Positions 9,855 through 19,158 of a stretch of DNA of 64,000 nucleotides are shown here, in pieces (position 1 is the first letter of the stretch; every line of letters starts with the position of its first letter). Source of the stretch: Fulvivirga sediminis (lineage in GTDB: Bacteria; Bacteroidota; Bacteroidia; Cytophagales; Cyclobacteriaceae). The stretch covers positions 124,001 through 188,000 of the forward strand of contig NZ_JAESIY010000011.1 in the NCBI RefSeq assembly GCF_016757215.1, written 5' to 3'. Under the pieces are notes generated by a model, which searched no databases, was not told the DNA's origin, and was given only the letters and a program-made list of their open reading frames with translations. The translations under genes and the position numbers were made by a program.

Positions 9855-10718
9855 ATGAGACAGCTTAAGATTAGCAAGCAGATTACCAACAGAGAGAGTC
9901 AGTCTCTGGATAAGTATTTACAGGAAATAGGTAAAGTAGACCTGTTAACTCCTGATGAAGAGGTAGAATTAGCTCAGCGGATCCGAGAAGGAGACCAGCT
10001 GGCTTTAGAGAAACTCACTAAGGCTAACCTTAGGTTTGTGGTTTCTGTAGCCAAACAATACCAAAACCAGGGCCTTTCATTAGGTGACTTGATCAATGAA
10101 GGTAACTTAGGACTGATTAAAGCTGCTCAGAGGTTTGATGAGACTAGAGGATTTAAATTTATATCATACGCTGTTTGGTGGATTCGCCAATCTATTTTGC
10201 AGGCTTTAGCCGAGCAATCTAGAATAGTGAGACTTCCGCTAAACAGAGTAGGTTCATTAAATAAAATAAGCAAAACTTTTTCCGAACTGGAGCAAAAGTA
10301 TGAGCGTGAACCATCACCAGATGAGCTTGCCGAGGTACTGGAAGTAACTACTGCTGAGGTAGTAGATACTATGAAGATATCAGGTAGGCATGTATCTATG
10401 GATGCTCCCTTTGTACAGGGCGAAGAAAATAGCTTATTGGATGTTTTGGAAAATGACCTTAATGAAACTCCAGACTCGGAGTTAATGAATGATTCTCTCA
10501 GGAGAGAGGTGCAAAGAGCTTTGTCTACTTTAACACAGCGAGAAGCGGATGTTATTACTTTGTATTTCGGTCTTAATGGAGAGCACTCTATGACTTTGGA
10601 AGAGATAGGAGAGAAGTTTAATCTGACAAGAGAGCGAGTAAGGCAAATAAAAGAAAAGGCCATTAGGCGTTTAAGACATACATCCAGAAGTAAGGCCTTG
10701 AAACCTTATTTAGGATAA
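9855..10718 (+). CDS. rpoD: RNA polymerase primary sigma factor (sigma-70, short Bacteroidota form)
   Basis: Housekeeping sigma factor. 287 residues; it lacks region 1.1 and the long non-conserved region of E. coli RpoD, as is normal for Bacteroidota. Region 1.2 is [20 protein letters not shown]. Region 2 contains [32 protein letters not shown]. Region 3 is [17 protein letters not shown]. Region 4.2 is the helix-turn-helix [30 protein letters not shown] terminator at 10745 ends the transcript. The symbol is by function; it may be called sigA in relatives. Confidence 0.96.
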   Translation: MRQLKISKQITNRESQSLDKYLQEIGKVDLLTPDEEVELAQRIREGDQLALEKLTKANLRFVVSVAKQYQNQGLSLGDLINEGNLGLIKAAQRFDETRGFKFISYAVWWIRQSILQALAEQSRIVRLPLNRVGSLNKISKTFSELEQKYEREPSPDELAEVLEVTTAEVVDTMKISGRHVSMDAPFVQGEENSLLDVLENDLNETPDSELMNDSLRREVQRALSTLTQREADVITLYFGLNGEHSMTLEEIGEKFNLTRERVRQIKEKAIRRLRHTSRSKALKPYLG

Positions 10719-10744
10719 CTATCTTAGGATAGTAAAAATCAATC

Positions 10745-10787
10745 AGGCCTCATGCTTTTTTTTAATAGTATGAGGCCTCTTTTTTTT
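10745..10787 (+). terminator. Intrinsic terminator after the sigma factor gene
   Basis: Arms aggcctcat (10745-10753) and atgaggcct (10770-10778) are followed by a run of eight T residues. Confidence 0.85.
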
Positions 10788-10877
10788 ATATTTGTATTCT
10801 AATGGAATGGGAATGAAGTTGAAAGCCCGTAAGTAATTCATTAAATTATATTTTAGAAATAAAAGACTTAATAAATA

Positions 10878-11825
10878 ATGACACAAGAAAACGCTAAAGT
10901 ACTTATTATTGGTTCTGGTCCTTCTGGTTATACTGCTGCTATCTATGCAGCCAGAGCTGGTTTGAAACCTATAATGATTACAGGAGGGGAGCCTGGTGGA
11001 CAGCTTACTACTACCAATGATGTGGAAAACTATCCTGGTTATCCAGATGGTATAAATGGGCCGCAGATGATGGTGGATTTTCAGAAGCAAGCAGAAAGGT
11101 TTGGTACTGACATTCGCTATGGAATGGTGACTTCAGTAGATTTTTCTGGTTATCCTCACAAGGCTGTAGTGGATGATAAATATGAAATTATTGCCGAATC
11201 GGTAATAGTGTCTACTGGTGCCAGTGCAAAATATTTAGGTTTGCCGTCTGAAGAAAAATACTATAATAAAGGAGTTTCTGCTTGCGCGGTTTGCGACGGC
11301 TTCTTTTACCGTGGTAAGACAGTAGCTGTAGTTGGTGGAGGAGATACAGCTGCAGAAGAGGCTACTTATTTAGCTAATCTTTGCCCTAAAGTATATCTAC
11401 TGGTGAGAAAAGATGAGATGAGGGCTTCTCAAATCATGCAAAATAGAGTGGAAAAAGCAGAGAATATAGAAATACTTTGGAATACTGAAACAGAGGAGAT
11501 TCTTGGAGATGAAGAGTCTGTGACAGGTATGAGAGTAAAGAATAATCTTACTGGAGAGACTAAAGACATTGATATTGATGGTTTCTTTGTAGCTATTGGC
11601 CATAAGCCAAATACCGATATATTTAAAGATTTTCTGGAGATGGATGAGACAGGTTACCTAAAAGTAATACCTGGTACTTCTAAGACAAATATAGAAGGTG
11701 TATTTGCTACAGGTGATGCTGCTGACAAAGTATACAGGCAGGCCATAACGGCAGCAGGTACAGGATGTATGGGCGCACTTGATGCGGAAAAATTCCTTTT
11801 AGCCAAAGAAATGAATGTAGTGTGA
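10878..11825 (+). CDS. trxB: Thioredoxin-disulfide reductase
   Basis: NADPH-dependent flavoenzyme that reduces thioredoxin. It shows the FAD motif GSGPSGYTAAIYAARAG near residue 12, the redox-active CAVC pair (Cys136, Cys139), the NADPH motif GGGDTAAEEA near 153, and a C-terminal FAD motif GVFATGDAAD. 315 residues matches the low-molecular-weight bacterial class. The transcript ends at a perfect palindromic terminator shared with the convergent hbd-like gene. Confidence 0.97.
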   Translation: MTQENAKVLIIGSGPSGYTAAIYAARAGLKPIMITGGEPGGQLTTTNDVENYPGYPDGINGPQMMVDFQKQAERFGTDIRYGMVTSVDFSGYPHKAVVDDKYEIIAESVIVSTGASAKYLGLPSEEKYYNKGVSACAVCDGFFYRGKTVAVVGGGDTAAEEATYLANLCPKVYLLVRKDEMRASQIMQNRVEKAENIEILWNTETEEILGDEESVTGMRVKNNLTGETKDIDIDGFFVAIGHKPNTDIFKDFLEMDETGYLKVIPGTSKTNIEGVFATGDAADKVYRQAITAAGTGCMGALDAEKFLLAKEMNVV

Positions 11826-11840
11826 TTTTGTAGAGATGAA

Positions 11841-11894
11841 CAATTAAAACACAAGAGGCTGCTCATTAATGAGCAGCCTCTTGTGTTTTAATTG
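11841..11894. terminator. Bidirectional terminator, 54-base perfect palindrome
   Basis: The arms run from caattaaaacacaagaggct at 11841 to the exact complement ending at 11894, 27 bases per arm with no unpaired spacer. It is flanked by A/T runs and lies between the convergent trxB and 3-hydroxyacyl-CoA dehydrogenase genes. Confidence 0.85.
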
Positions 11895-11905
11895 TTTTTT
11901 GCTTA

Positions 11906-12796
11906 TTATTTTTGAAACCGATCAGCGACTATTAAATCTTTAGTGCCATGGCTCCATGAATAGAAGCCATTACCGGTTTTTACTCCTTTATGACCTGCCT
12001 GTACCATATTCACTAAAAGAGGGCACGGGGCATATTTCTGATTGCCCAGGCCTTCATATAACACGTTCAATATAGATAGGCAAACATCTAAACCTATAAA
12101 GTCAGCCAGCTGCAGAGGCCCCATGGGGTGAGCCATGCCTAGTTTCATAACGGTATCTATTTCTTCTACTCCCGCTACTCCTTCAAAAAGGCTATAAATG
12201 GCTTCATTAATCATAGGCATAAGTATTCTGTTGGCCACAAATCCAGGGTAGTCATTAACCTCTACAGGTACTTTTCCTAAAGTTTTGGACAGTTCCATTA
12301 CAGTGGAGGTAGTCTCGTCAGAAGTGTTATAGCCTCTTATTACTTCTACCAATTTCATTACAGGCACCGGGTTCATAAAATGCATGCCTATTACTTTTTC
12401 CGACCTTGATGTAGAAGCAGCTATTTTAGTAATAGAGATAGAAGATGTGTTGGACGCTAAAATGGTGTTTGGATCACAGATAGCATCGAGATCTTTAAAA
12501 ATCTTAAGTTTCAAGTCCGTGTTTTCCGTTGCAGCTTCTACTACAAGTTCAACCTCCTTTACGCCTTCCTTAGTATCAGTATATGTGGTTATATTTTGCA
12601 AGGTGTTATTCTTATCTTTTTCTGAGATTAACTCCTTTTTAATCTGTCGGTCTAGGTTTTTCTCTATAGTAGCAAGAGCCTTTTGAAGTGCATCTTCTGA
12701 TAAATCAATAAGAGAAACACTAAAGCCATTCTGAGCAAATACATGGGCGATGCCATTACCCATGGTGCCAGAACCAATTACAGCAATTTTCTTCAT
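11906..12796 (-). CDS. 3-hydroxybutyryl-CoA / 3-hydroxyacyl-CoA dehydrogenase
   Basis: NAD(P)-dependent oxidation of (S)-3-hydroxyacyl-CoA, acting in short-chain beta-oxidation or butyrate-type metabolism. A single-domain-pair enzyme of 296 residues: Rossmann motif AVIGSGTMGNGIAHVFAQNG at the N-terminus, ATEN...K linker, catalytic-region signature GMHFMNPVPVMKLVEVIRG (His near residue 138), and the C-terminal helical domain with NDYPGFVANRILMPMINEA. No enoyl-CoA hydratase is fused to it, so it is of the Hbd/PaaH size class rather than FadB/FadJ. Confidence 0.92.
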   Translation of the reverse strand: MKKIAVIGSGTMGNGIAHVFAQNGFSVSLIDLSEDALQKALATIEKNLDRQIKKELISEKDKNNTLQNITTYTDTKEGVKEVELVVEAATENTDLKLKIFKDLDAICDPNTILASNTSSISITKIAASTSRSEKVIGMHFMNPVPVMKLVEVIRGYNTSDETTSTVMELSKTLGKVPVEVNDYPGFVANRILMPMINEAIYSLFEGVAGVEEIDTVMKLGMAHPMGPLQLADFIGLDVCLSILNVLYEGLGNQKYAPCPLLVNMVQAGHKGVKTGNGFYSWSHGTKDLIVADRFQK

Positions 12797-12918
12797 GAGA
12801 TTAATAGGGTTTTGAGTATTGTTATTGTCAAATATAGTAATGAAATTAAGTTCTTTCTCTTAAGCGAACAAATCTTAGTGATATAGGTTATTTGTTTCAC
12901 TTTAAACTTGGTTGTAAA

Positions 12919-13341
12919 ATGTTTACAGAATTTAAGAAATTTATCTCAAGGGGTAATGTAGTAGAGTTAGGAGTAGGGCTTATTCTTGCTACCTATTTTG
13001 GTGCTATAGTAAAATCATTTGTAGATGATATAGTTATGCCTCCTGTTGGTCAGCTCATAGCGGGTATTGATTTTTCAGAACTAAAGTATAAAATAGCAGA
13101 AAGAACGCTTGAAGATGGTTCGTCTCAACCTGTAACTATCAATTATGGGTTGTTTATAAACACGGTCATTACGTTTTTTATAGTAGCTCTGGCTGTATTT
13201 TTACTTACTAAGATTTATAATAATTTTTTGCAGAAAAAGAAGGCTGAACCTGCGGCAGCAGAGGCTGCGCCCACTAGTCAGGAGCAGCTTCTTATGGAAA
13301 TAAGAGATGCAATAAGGGAGCAAAATAGAATTAAAGAGTAG
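12919..13341 (+). CDS. mscL: Large-conductance mechanosensitive channel MscL
   Basis: Pentameric inner-membrane channel that opens under membrane tension during hypo-osmotic shock. The family core is clear: FKKFISRGNVVELGVGLILA, then KSFVDDIVMPPVGQLI, a periplasmic loop, TM2 (INTVITFFIVALAVFLLTK), and an Ala/Glu-rich C-terminal bundle helix. I chose ATG 12919 (MFTEFKKF), which is where MscL proteins begin; the frame is open for 9 more codons upstream. 140 residues is a normal length. Confidence 0.96.
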   Translation: MFTEFKKFISRGNVVELGVGLILATYFGAIVKSFVDDIVMPPVGQLIAGIDFSELKYKIAERTLEDGSSQPVTINYGLFINTVITFFIVALAVFLLTKIYNNFLQKKKAEPAAAEAAPTSQEQLLMEIRDAIREQNRIKE

Positions 13342-13371
13342 TAGGATCAATCTTTTCTTTAGCTTTGCATT

Positions 13372-14199
13372 ATGGAAATAGGTAAATTTTACGAATTAGA
13401 AGTAGTGAAGGAGCTGGACTTTGGTGTTTACCTTAAGTCTGATTTTGGGGAGATATTGCTGCCCACTAAATATGTTCCAGAGAGTGCTGCTATAGGAGAT
13501 GTGCTCAATGTTTTTGTTCATAGAGATTCAGAAGACAGGCTACTAGCTACTACTTTGCGCCCTAAAGGTGTGCTTGGTGAATTTGTAGGATTAAAGGCCA
13601 CTGATATCACCTATCATGGTGCTTTTATGGACTGGGGGCTTGAAAAAGATCTTTTTGTACCAAAAAGTGAACAGCATATTCCTTTTGTAGAAGGCAAGAC
13701 TTATGTGGTGAGAATATGCATGGATTATAAGTCTGATAGGCTGGTTGGAGTTTCAAAAATTAATGCATTTTTGAAAGGTGAGCACGATGAAGACCTGCAG
13801 GAGGGTGATGAGGTAGATTTAATAATTTATAACCGCACTGATGTAGGATACGCTGCCGTCATCAATCAGAAATATAAAGGACTCATTTATGAAAATGAGG
13901 TTTTTGAACCTATGAGAATAGGAGATGCGAAAAAAGGCTATATTAAGAAGCTGCGAGAAGATGGCAAGATCGACTTAAGCTTGAGTGCAGAAGGAAAAAA
14001 AGCAATTGACCATAATAGTGAAGCGGTTCTAGAAGCACTGAAGAGCACTGATGGCTTTTTGCCTTATCATGATAAATCAGATGCTGATGACATCAAAGAG
14101 CAATTTAATATGAGTAAGAAAGCTTTTAAAAAGGCTATTGGTTCTCTTTATAAAGAAAGGCTTATTACCATAGAACAAGGTGGTATTAGACTTTCATGA
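13372..14199 (+). CDS. S1-domain RNA-binding protein, CvfB/YitL-like
   Basis: Resembles CvfB (YitL) proteins: tandem S1-like OB domains (MEIGKFYELEVVKELDFGVYLKSD..., GLKATDITYHGAFMDWGLEKDLFVP, and a third KGLIYENEVFEPMRIGDAKKGYIKKLREDGKIDLSL) and a C-terminal winged helix (FNMSKKAFKKAIGSLYKERLITIEQGGIRLS). In Staphylococcus CvfB binds RNA and affects virulence-gene expression; the role here is unknown but likely RNA-related. The stop overlaps the next start by ATGA, so the two are translationally coupled. Confidence 0.85.
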   Translation: MEIGKFYELEVVKELDFGVYLKSDFGEILLPTKYVPESAAIGDVLNVFVHRDSEDRLLATTLRPKGVLGEFVGLKATDITYHGAFMDWGLEKDLFVPKSEQHIPFVEGKTYVVRICMDYKSDRLVGVSKINAFLKGEHDEDLQEGDEVDLIIYNRTDVGYAAVINQKYKGLIYENEVFEPMRIGDAKKGYIKKLREDGKIDLSLSAEGKKAIDHNSEAVLEALKSTDGFLPYHDKSDADDIKEQFNMSKKAFKKAIGSLYKERLITIEQGGIRLS

Positions 14200-14585
14200 A
14201 GGCGTTTGTTTGGGTACTGGGTATTTGCTTAGCAAGCCTGGCTGTCCTTTATGGTTTTAAAGAAGAGATCAGATTATGGCTCTTGCCCAATACTATTATT
14301 TTAAATAAGCGTGGTCCGGTTGATGCGAAGGGCTTGCGTATAGATTGGGCAAGTGAAGCAGCAAAAGACACTATTACTATATTTCTAGAAGGAATGGAAA
14401 CACACGAACGCTATGAAGCAAAAGGGAGGAATGTGTTTCTGTTGTATTATGATGAAAAATTAGTTGGGGAATTTGAACAGTTTAAAATGTCTGCTAATAC
14501 TCCCCATACTTATATTTTTTCCATCACAGCCAGAGAAGATTCTTTATTCACTGGCCTTAAAATTTTAGGCCCGGATATTAATTGA
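14196..14585 (+). CDS. Unknown protein with N-terminal membrane anchor
   Basis: 129 residues, no family recognised. A hydrophobic N-terminal segment (AFVWVLGICLASLAVLYGF) suggests a single membrane anchor or uncleaved signal. The remainder is a beta-rich soluble domain with no obvious catalytic motif. It overlaps the CvfB-like gene by four bases and overlaps the convergent ArsC-like gene by eight bases at the 3' end. Confidence 0.7.
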   Translation: MKAFVWVLGICLASLAVLYGFKEEIRLWLLPNTIILNKRGPVDAKGLRIDWASEAAKDTITIFLEGMETHERYEAKGRNVFLLYYDEKLVGEFEQFKMSANTPHTYIFSITAREDSLFTGLKILGPDIN

Positions 14586-15006
14586 CTACTCTCGGTTTTA
14601 AATGTGGAGGCACTTTAAATGATCCTCTACTATTTACATCTAATCTAAGTATATCAGTAGGTTTACGACATAGTATAGCTCTATCATGATAAACCGCAAT
14701 AGGAGCCTTTAGCAAATAAGGGTTGTTGCAAAGCACCTCTAGCCACCCTGTCATAGTAAAAGTGTTACCTCTTACTTTGGCTTGATAGTTAGCATTAGAC
14801 TTGTCCAATAGATCTTTTGGGCGTAAATCCAGCATATTCACTATTTCCTTCCATAAGGTTGTGGTTAGTTTTACAGTGGATAGGTTTAATTCATTGATAT
14901 TATTAGAAACAGACCTGGCATAGGCCCTTGTTTGCTTACTTGTATTAGATGAATAATCGTAATAAATAAGCAGTAGCTCATTGGGGTGAAATTGGAAACT
15001 TCTCAT
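14578..15006 (-). CDS. ArsC/Spx-family thioredoxin-fold protein lacking the catalytic cysteine
   Basis: 142 residues. The second half matches the ArsC family pattern (KEIVNMLDLRPKDLLDK..., NPYLLKAPIAVYHDRAILCRKPTDILRL). The N-terminal position where ArsC has Cys-x5-Arg reads YDYSSNTSKQTRAYAR, with Ser/Asn in place of Cys, so arsenate reduction is unlikely. ATG 15006 (MRSFQFHPNEL) fits the family start; the frame is open 11 codons further up. Function unknown; perhaps an Spx-like regulator or a binding-only relative. Confidence 0.7.
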   Translation of the reverse strand: MRSFQFHPNELLLIYYDYSSNTSKQTRAYARSVSNNINELNLSTVKLTTTLWKEIVNMLDLRPKDLLDKSNANYQAKVRGNTFTMTGWLEVLCNNPYLLKAPIAVYHDRAILCRKPTDILRLDVNSRGSFKVPPHLKPRVVN

Positions 15007-15075
15007 ATGTTCATGGGTTTGTGTATTAATAATATACAAATAATATCACCCCAAAACAAGAACAAGCGTTGGTAA

Positions 15076-15444
15076 CTACTCCTTGTAGATCTGCACTTCT
15101 TTAGCCATACCAGTTGCATTAAACCGAATGCTTAGATATATATGCTGCTTGCTGGCAGCGGTGCAGTGCTCAGGATCGATAATCTCATAAATGAAAAACT
15201 TCTGGTTTCTTTTGTATAACTCGTTTTTATCAGGCTTGCCTAGTAAAGAGATCATTTCATCCTGGCTTAACCCTTTTAGTAGGTCTCTATGTTGTTCTAA
15301 TGAATCAGTCATTTCTGCTCTTATCTTTTGGCAGCCATTAGTGTCTTGTTGCCAAAGGTTTTCATCAAAACCCGGGATATTTATTTGTTTAGAATTGCAG
15401 GCTGCTAATGCAATTAAAATGAAGCTTAATAGATATTTATTCAT
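15076..15444 (-). CDS. Small lipoprotein of unknown function
   Basis: 122 residues with a lipoprotein signal (MNKYLLSFILIALAAC, lipidated Cys16). The mature part carries LKGLSQDEMISLLGKPDKNELY, a phrase similar to that in BamE/SmpA-like and related small outer-membrane lipoproteins, followed by a beta strand (SIRFNATGMAKEVQIYKE). No specific family is assigned. It is 69 bases downstream of the start of the ArsC-like gene and could be co-transcribed with it. Confidence 0.7.
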   Translation of the reverse strand: MNKYLLSFILIALAACNSKQINIPGFDENLWQQDTNGCQKIRAEMTDSLEQHRDLLKGLSQDEMISLLGKPDKNELYKRNQKFFIYEIIDPEHCTAASKQHIYLSIRFNATGMAKEVQIYKE

Positions 15445-15613
15445 GTATTTTTCATTTGTGACAAAGTTACAGTGATATGGCGATCATTCACCATCAGGAG
15501 CCTAATAAAAAACAGTTATAGAGGAGAGATATAAAATTAGGTTTATTTGTAAGGGAAAATGGCTACTCATGTAGAAATAATAATCTAAATTCGCAGCCAA
15601 AGAGATTGTTGTT

Positions 15614-16060
15614 ATGACGCGTTTGATAAAAGCAGGATGGTTCGTTTCCCTATTGGTGAGTTTGGCTGCACTATTGTATGTTTATGCTTCTATACCTGCA
15701 GAAGTAATTTATAGACTAGATAACTTCGGAAATCCTGTTGGGGAGATTTCCAGAGAAACTTTCTTTTATGTTTCTCTCATTATTCTTGTTATTGCCAATT
15801 TTTCACTCTATACAGTATCCAGATCATTACAGTATAAAGATGAGTCCATAAAGAATATTATGACCAGCTGGCAGTTGAGCTTTGCTGTTGTGCTTAATTT
15901 CTTTTTTATAATCGTATGGAACTTCATATCATTAGTTAATAGTGGTGAGCATTATGCTTATACTAACTCAGGCTACTTAATATATGTGGCCTTAGGGTTG
16001 ATAGCCCTTTGGGTTATAGCTCTCCCTGTGATCTTGATTAAGAAAAAGATTTCATCTTAA
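15614..16060 (+). CDS. Four-helix membrane protein of unknown function
   Basis: 148 residues with hydrophobic segments near 8-25, 48-68, 88-110 and 120-142 and a short positively charged tail (KKKISS). The first helix/loop (ASIPAEVIYRLDNFGNPVGEISRETFFY) vaguely resembles DUF1648-type proteins, but I do not assign it. Stands alone between the lipoprotein gene and parE. Confidence 0.65.
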   Translation: MTRLIKAGWFVSLLVSLAALLYVYASIPAEVIYRLDNFGNPVGEISRETFFYVSLIILVIANFSLYTVSRSLQYKDESIKNIMTSWQLSFAVVLNFFFIIVWNFISLVNSGEHYAYTNSGYLIYVALGLIALWVIALPVILIKKKISS

Positions 16061-16230
16061 ATATTACTGCAGTTAAGTTTTTATAAGCTTCTGATTTTAA
16101 GTTTTTTATAGGGGTGTCTCTAGGCACTGGTTGAAGAGGTGCGTGTCACTTCTTTCTATTTGAACTCTTGAATAAATGTGAAATTTGGTGTTTATTCGCT
16201 AGATGTGTTAATGGATAATTAAAAGCAATA

Positions 16231-18102
16231 ATGGCCGAGGAAAAGAAAATTGAATATACCGAAGACAGTATTAAGTCGCTTGATTGGAAAGAGCATATCA
16301 GGTTAAGACCTGGTATGTACATCGGAAAATTAGGTGATGGATCAGCTCAGGACGATGGTATTTATGTTCTGGTAAAAGAGGTAATAGATAACAGTATTGA
16401 TGAGCATATGATGGGGTATGGTAAAACCATCGATGTGAAGATTACTGATCACCGTGTAGAGGTTCGGGATTATGGTCGAGGAATTCCACTGGGAAAAGTG
16501 GTAGACTGTGTGTCGAAGATAAATACCGGAGGTAAATATGATTCTGGTGCCTTCCAAAAGTCTGTAGGCCTAAACGGAGTGGGTACCAAAGCGGTGAACG
16601 CTTTGTCTGACTATTTTAAAGTACAGTCTTTCAGAGATGGAGAAACTAAAATAGCAGAGTTTAATAAAGGAGAGTTGGTACAGGAAGAGGAAGTGAAGAA
16701 AGCCAGTGGCCGTAATGGTACACTAATAGCTTTCGAACCTGATGCTTCCGTATTTAAAAATTTTCATTTCAGACCGTCTTATCTGAATGATCTTATTTGG
16801 AACTATGTTTTCTTAAATGCCGGGCTGACCATCAATTTTAATGGAGAGAAATTCCATTCAGAAAATGGTCTTAAAGACTTGTTAGAGAGAAAAACAGATA
16901 CCGAAAATATAAGATACCCTATTATCCATTTGAAAGGTGAAGATATTGAATTAGCCTTAACACATAGTAATCAATATGGAGAAGAGTATTATAGCTTTGT
17001 AAACGGGCAGTATACTACTCAAGGAGGTACTCACTTGGCTGCGCTGAGAGAGGCCTTGGTGAAAACCGTAAGAGATTTTTACAAGAAGGATTTTGATGCT
17101 ACTGATGTGCGAGCGTCAGTGGTAGGGGCTGTAGCTGTGAGGGTGCAGGAACCCGTTTTTGAATCTCAGACTAAAACCAAACTGGGGTCCCATAGTGTAG
17201 GCCCAGATGGTCCCACCATGCGTACTTTTGTGAATGATTTCATGAAAAATCAGTTAGACAACTATTTGCATAGAAATAGTGAAGTGGCTGATGCATTATT
17301 AAAAAGAATCTTACAGTCTGAGAGAGAGAGAAAAGAAATAGCGGGTATTAAGAAACTGGCTAATGATCGTGCTAAAAAAGCTAACCTGCACAATAAAAAA
17401 CTGAGAGATTGTCGTCAACATTATAGCGATAAGAAGGGCGATAGGGTAGATGAAACTATGATCTTCATCACTGAGGGAGACTCGGCTAGTGGATCTATTA
17501 CAAAATCAAGAGACGTTCAAACTCAGGCCGTATTTAGTTTGAGAGGTAAGCCTCTAAACTGTTTTAACCTCACCAAGAAGGTGGTGTATGAAAACGAAGA
17601 GTTTAACTTGCTGCAACATGCTTTGAATATCGAAGACGGAATTGAAAATCTTCGCTATAAAAAAATAGTTATTGCTACTGATGCGGATGTGGATGGAATG
17701 CACATTAGGTTGTTACTTTTAACCTTCTTCCTTCAGTTCTTTCCTGATCTTATTAAACAAGGGCATGTTTATATTTTAGATACGCCTCTTTTCAGAGTGC
17801 GAAATAAGAAAGAAACTATCTATTGCTATAGTGACGAGGAGAGAAGAGCAGCTATTTCTAAACTGGGTAGTAAAGCAGAAATCACACGATTTAAAGGACT
17901 CGGAGAGATTTCTCCGGATGAGTTTAAGGGTTTCATAGGAGAAGATATCAGGTTAGCTCCAATCCATTTGACCAAAGATACTACTATCAATCAGTTGCTT
18001 AAGTTTTATATGGGTAAGAATACCCCAGAGCGTCAGAATTTCATTGTAGATCGCTTGAGAGTGGAGAAAGATATTATTGAGGAAGGAAAGGAAGTTGCTT
18101 AG
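16231..18102 (+). CDS. parE: Topoisomerase IV subunit B (type IIA topoisomerase ATPase subunit)
   Basis: ATP-driven strand-passage subunit for chromosome decatenation. 623 residues: GHKL ATPase domain with [13 protein letters not shown], the GRGIPLG glycine box and [14 protein letters not shown]; transducer domain; TOPRIM domain with [11 protein letters not shown] and the metal-binding [18 protein letters not shown]-terminal [18 protein letters not shown]. It lacks the large TOPRIM insertion of proteobacterial GyrB. The pairing with the parC-like gene 1 kb downstream supports topoisomerase IV rather than gyrase. A satD-like gene and a small membrane-protein gene lie between the two subunits. 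Confidence 0.92.
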   Translation: MAEEKKIEYTEDSIKSLDWKEHIRLRPGMYIGKLGDGSAQDDGIYVLVKEVIDNSIDEHMMGYGKTIDVKITDHRVEVRDYGRGIPLGKVVDCVSKINTGGKYDSGAFQKSVGLNGVGTKAVNALSDYFKVQSFRDGETKIAEFNKGELVQEEEVKKASGRNGTLIAFEPDASVFKNFHFRPSYLNDLIWNYVFLNAGLTINFNGEKFHSENGLKDLLERKTDTENIRYPIIHLKGEDIELALTHSNQYGEEYYSFVNGQYTTQGGTHLAALREALVKTVRDFYKKDFDATDVRASVVGAVAVRVQEPVFESQTKTKLGSHSVGPDGPTMRTFVNDFMKNQLDNYLHRNSEVADALLKRILQSERERKEIAGIKKLANDRAKKANLHNKKLRDCRQHYSDKKGDRVDETMIFITEGDSASGSITKSRDVQTQAVFSLRGKPLNCFNLTKKVVYENEEFNLLQHALNIEDGIENLRYKKIVIATDADVDGMHIRLLLLTFFLQFFPDLIKQGHVYILDTPLFRVRNKKETIYCYSDEERRAAISKLGSKAEITRFKGLGEISPDEFKGFIGEDIRLAPIHLTKDTTINQLLKFYMGKNTPERQNFIVDRLRVEKDIIEEGKEVA

Positions 18103-18116
18103 TTTTGTAAGAATAA

Positions 18117-18179
18117 TGCAAAATTCTGATTTTTGTATTTTTATTGCAAAATAAGTATTATTGTAATATTAATGCAAAA
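18117..18179 (+). promoter_or_regulatory. Three TGCAAAA repeats at 28-base spacing before satD
   Basis: wTGCAAAA occurs at 18117, 18145 and 18173 (28 bases apart each time), the third overlapping the satD start codon. They could be sites for an autoregulator, because SatD proteins end in a helix-turn-helix-like segment. In AT-rich DNA the match may be chance. Confidence 0.25.
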
Positions 18180-18804
18180 AGAGAAGTATTATATTGTGAT
18201 GGCTGACATTATTGATAGCTCTGACAAAGCCGGGGAATCATTAATGCAGCACTTTAAGGAGATGGTCGCTTCTGTCAATGAAGAGCTTAGTGAGAAGATT
18301 ATTTCTCCGTTTACTATTACTTTGGGAGATGAGTTTCAGGGAATTGTAAATTCATTGCAGACAGCGGTAGAAGTGATCTTTCTTATGGATGAGATACTGC
18401 TAGAGGCAGAACAAGCCTATAAGCTGAGATTTGTAATTAATTTTGGCGTTATAGATACACCCATAAATAGACATCAGGCTTATGAAATGCTAGGTGATGG
18501 ACTCACTGTGGCACGTCGTACTTTGGGGGAGTTAAAATCTGCAGAAAGCGATATTTTAGTTGCAGGCATAGATAAACGAGTGCAGGAGAACTTGAATATG
18601 GCATTTCAGCTGTATAGAATGATTTATGACGATTGGAACTCAAAAGATAGGCCTATTGCCAGGAGCTTTATGAAAGAGCCTGATTACAAGAAAGTAGCCG
18701 AAGCCTACAGTAAGGATATTTCCACCATGTGGCGAAGGCAGAAAAGTCTTAAAATTGATGAATTTAATATAGCACGGAAACTTATTCTTAATCTTAGCAC
18801 ATGA
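18172..18804 (+). CDS. SatD-family protein
   Basis: 210 residues matching the SatD family: YYIVMADIIDSSDKAGESL at the N-terminus, FTITLGDEFQGIV, LRFVINFGVIDTPINRHQAYEMLGDGLTVARRTL, and a C-terminal region (YKKVAEAYSKDISTMWRRQKSL) resembling a helix-turn-helix. The N-terminal part recalls a nucleotide-cyclase-like fold by its ADIIDSS and GDEFQG motifs; that is inference. Start ATG 18172 was chosen over the upstream open frame. The stop overlaps the start of the next gene (ATGA). It sits inside the topoisomerase IV operon. Biochemical function unknown. Confidence 0.75.
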   Translation: MQKEKYYIVMADIIDSSDKAGESLMQHFKEMVASVNEELSEKIISPFTITLGDEFQGIVNSLQTAVEVIFLMDEILLEAEQAYKLRFVINFGVIDTPINRHQAYEMLGDGLTVARRTLGELKSAESDILVAGIDKRVQENLNMAFQLYRMIYDDWNSKDRPIARSFMKEPDYKKVAEAYSKDISTMWRRQKSLKIDEFNIARKLILNLST

Positions 18805-19139
18805 ACATGACCCTGTTAATTATTCTTGTTATTGTTGGTTGTGAAGGGGTATCAGTTTTATTATTTTGGTTACTAGCCAAGATCAACCATAAAGGACATA
18901 GTAGTAATAAGGTGAATACAGGCAGTGTGGTTAAAGGAATGGCAGAGAGAGCATTTATTACCTTCACTATGATAAATGGAATAACGCAGTCTTTAACACT
19001 TTTTGCAGCTCTGAAAATAGCCACTCGTATTAAAGATGAAGAAAATAAGATTTCCAATGACTATTATTTATTAGGAAACCTTTTATCTATAACACTGGCA
19101 ATAATATATAGCCAGTTGATTATAAAATATATTGGATGA
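18801..19139 (+). CDS. Small membrane protein coupled to satD
   Basis: 112 residues with three predicted membrane helices: an N-terminal one (LLIILVIVGCEGVSVLLFWLLAKI), a middle one (AFITFTMINGITQSLTLFAALKIA) and a C-terminal one (YYLLGNLLSITLAIIYSQLII). It overlaps satD by four bases, so the two are probably translated together and may form a cytosolic/membrane pair. In other bacteria satD is often next to a DUF3307-type membrane gene; this protein is shorter and I cannot confirm that family. It ends 19 bases before parC. Confidence 0.7.
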   Translation: MNMTLLIILVIVGCEGVSVLLFWLLAKINHKGHSSNKVNTGSVVKGMAERAFITFTMINGITQSLTLFAALKIATRIKDEENKISNDYYLLGNLLSITLAIIYSQLIIKYIG

Positions 19140-19158
19140 TAATTTTTTAAAATAACAA

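Noticed and set aside
10127-10663. 178-codon open frame on the strand opposite the sigma-factor gene
   Set aside because: Antisense to a clearly coding conserved gene, low-complexity translation and no ribosome site; a shadow of the real frame.
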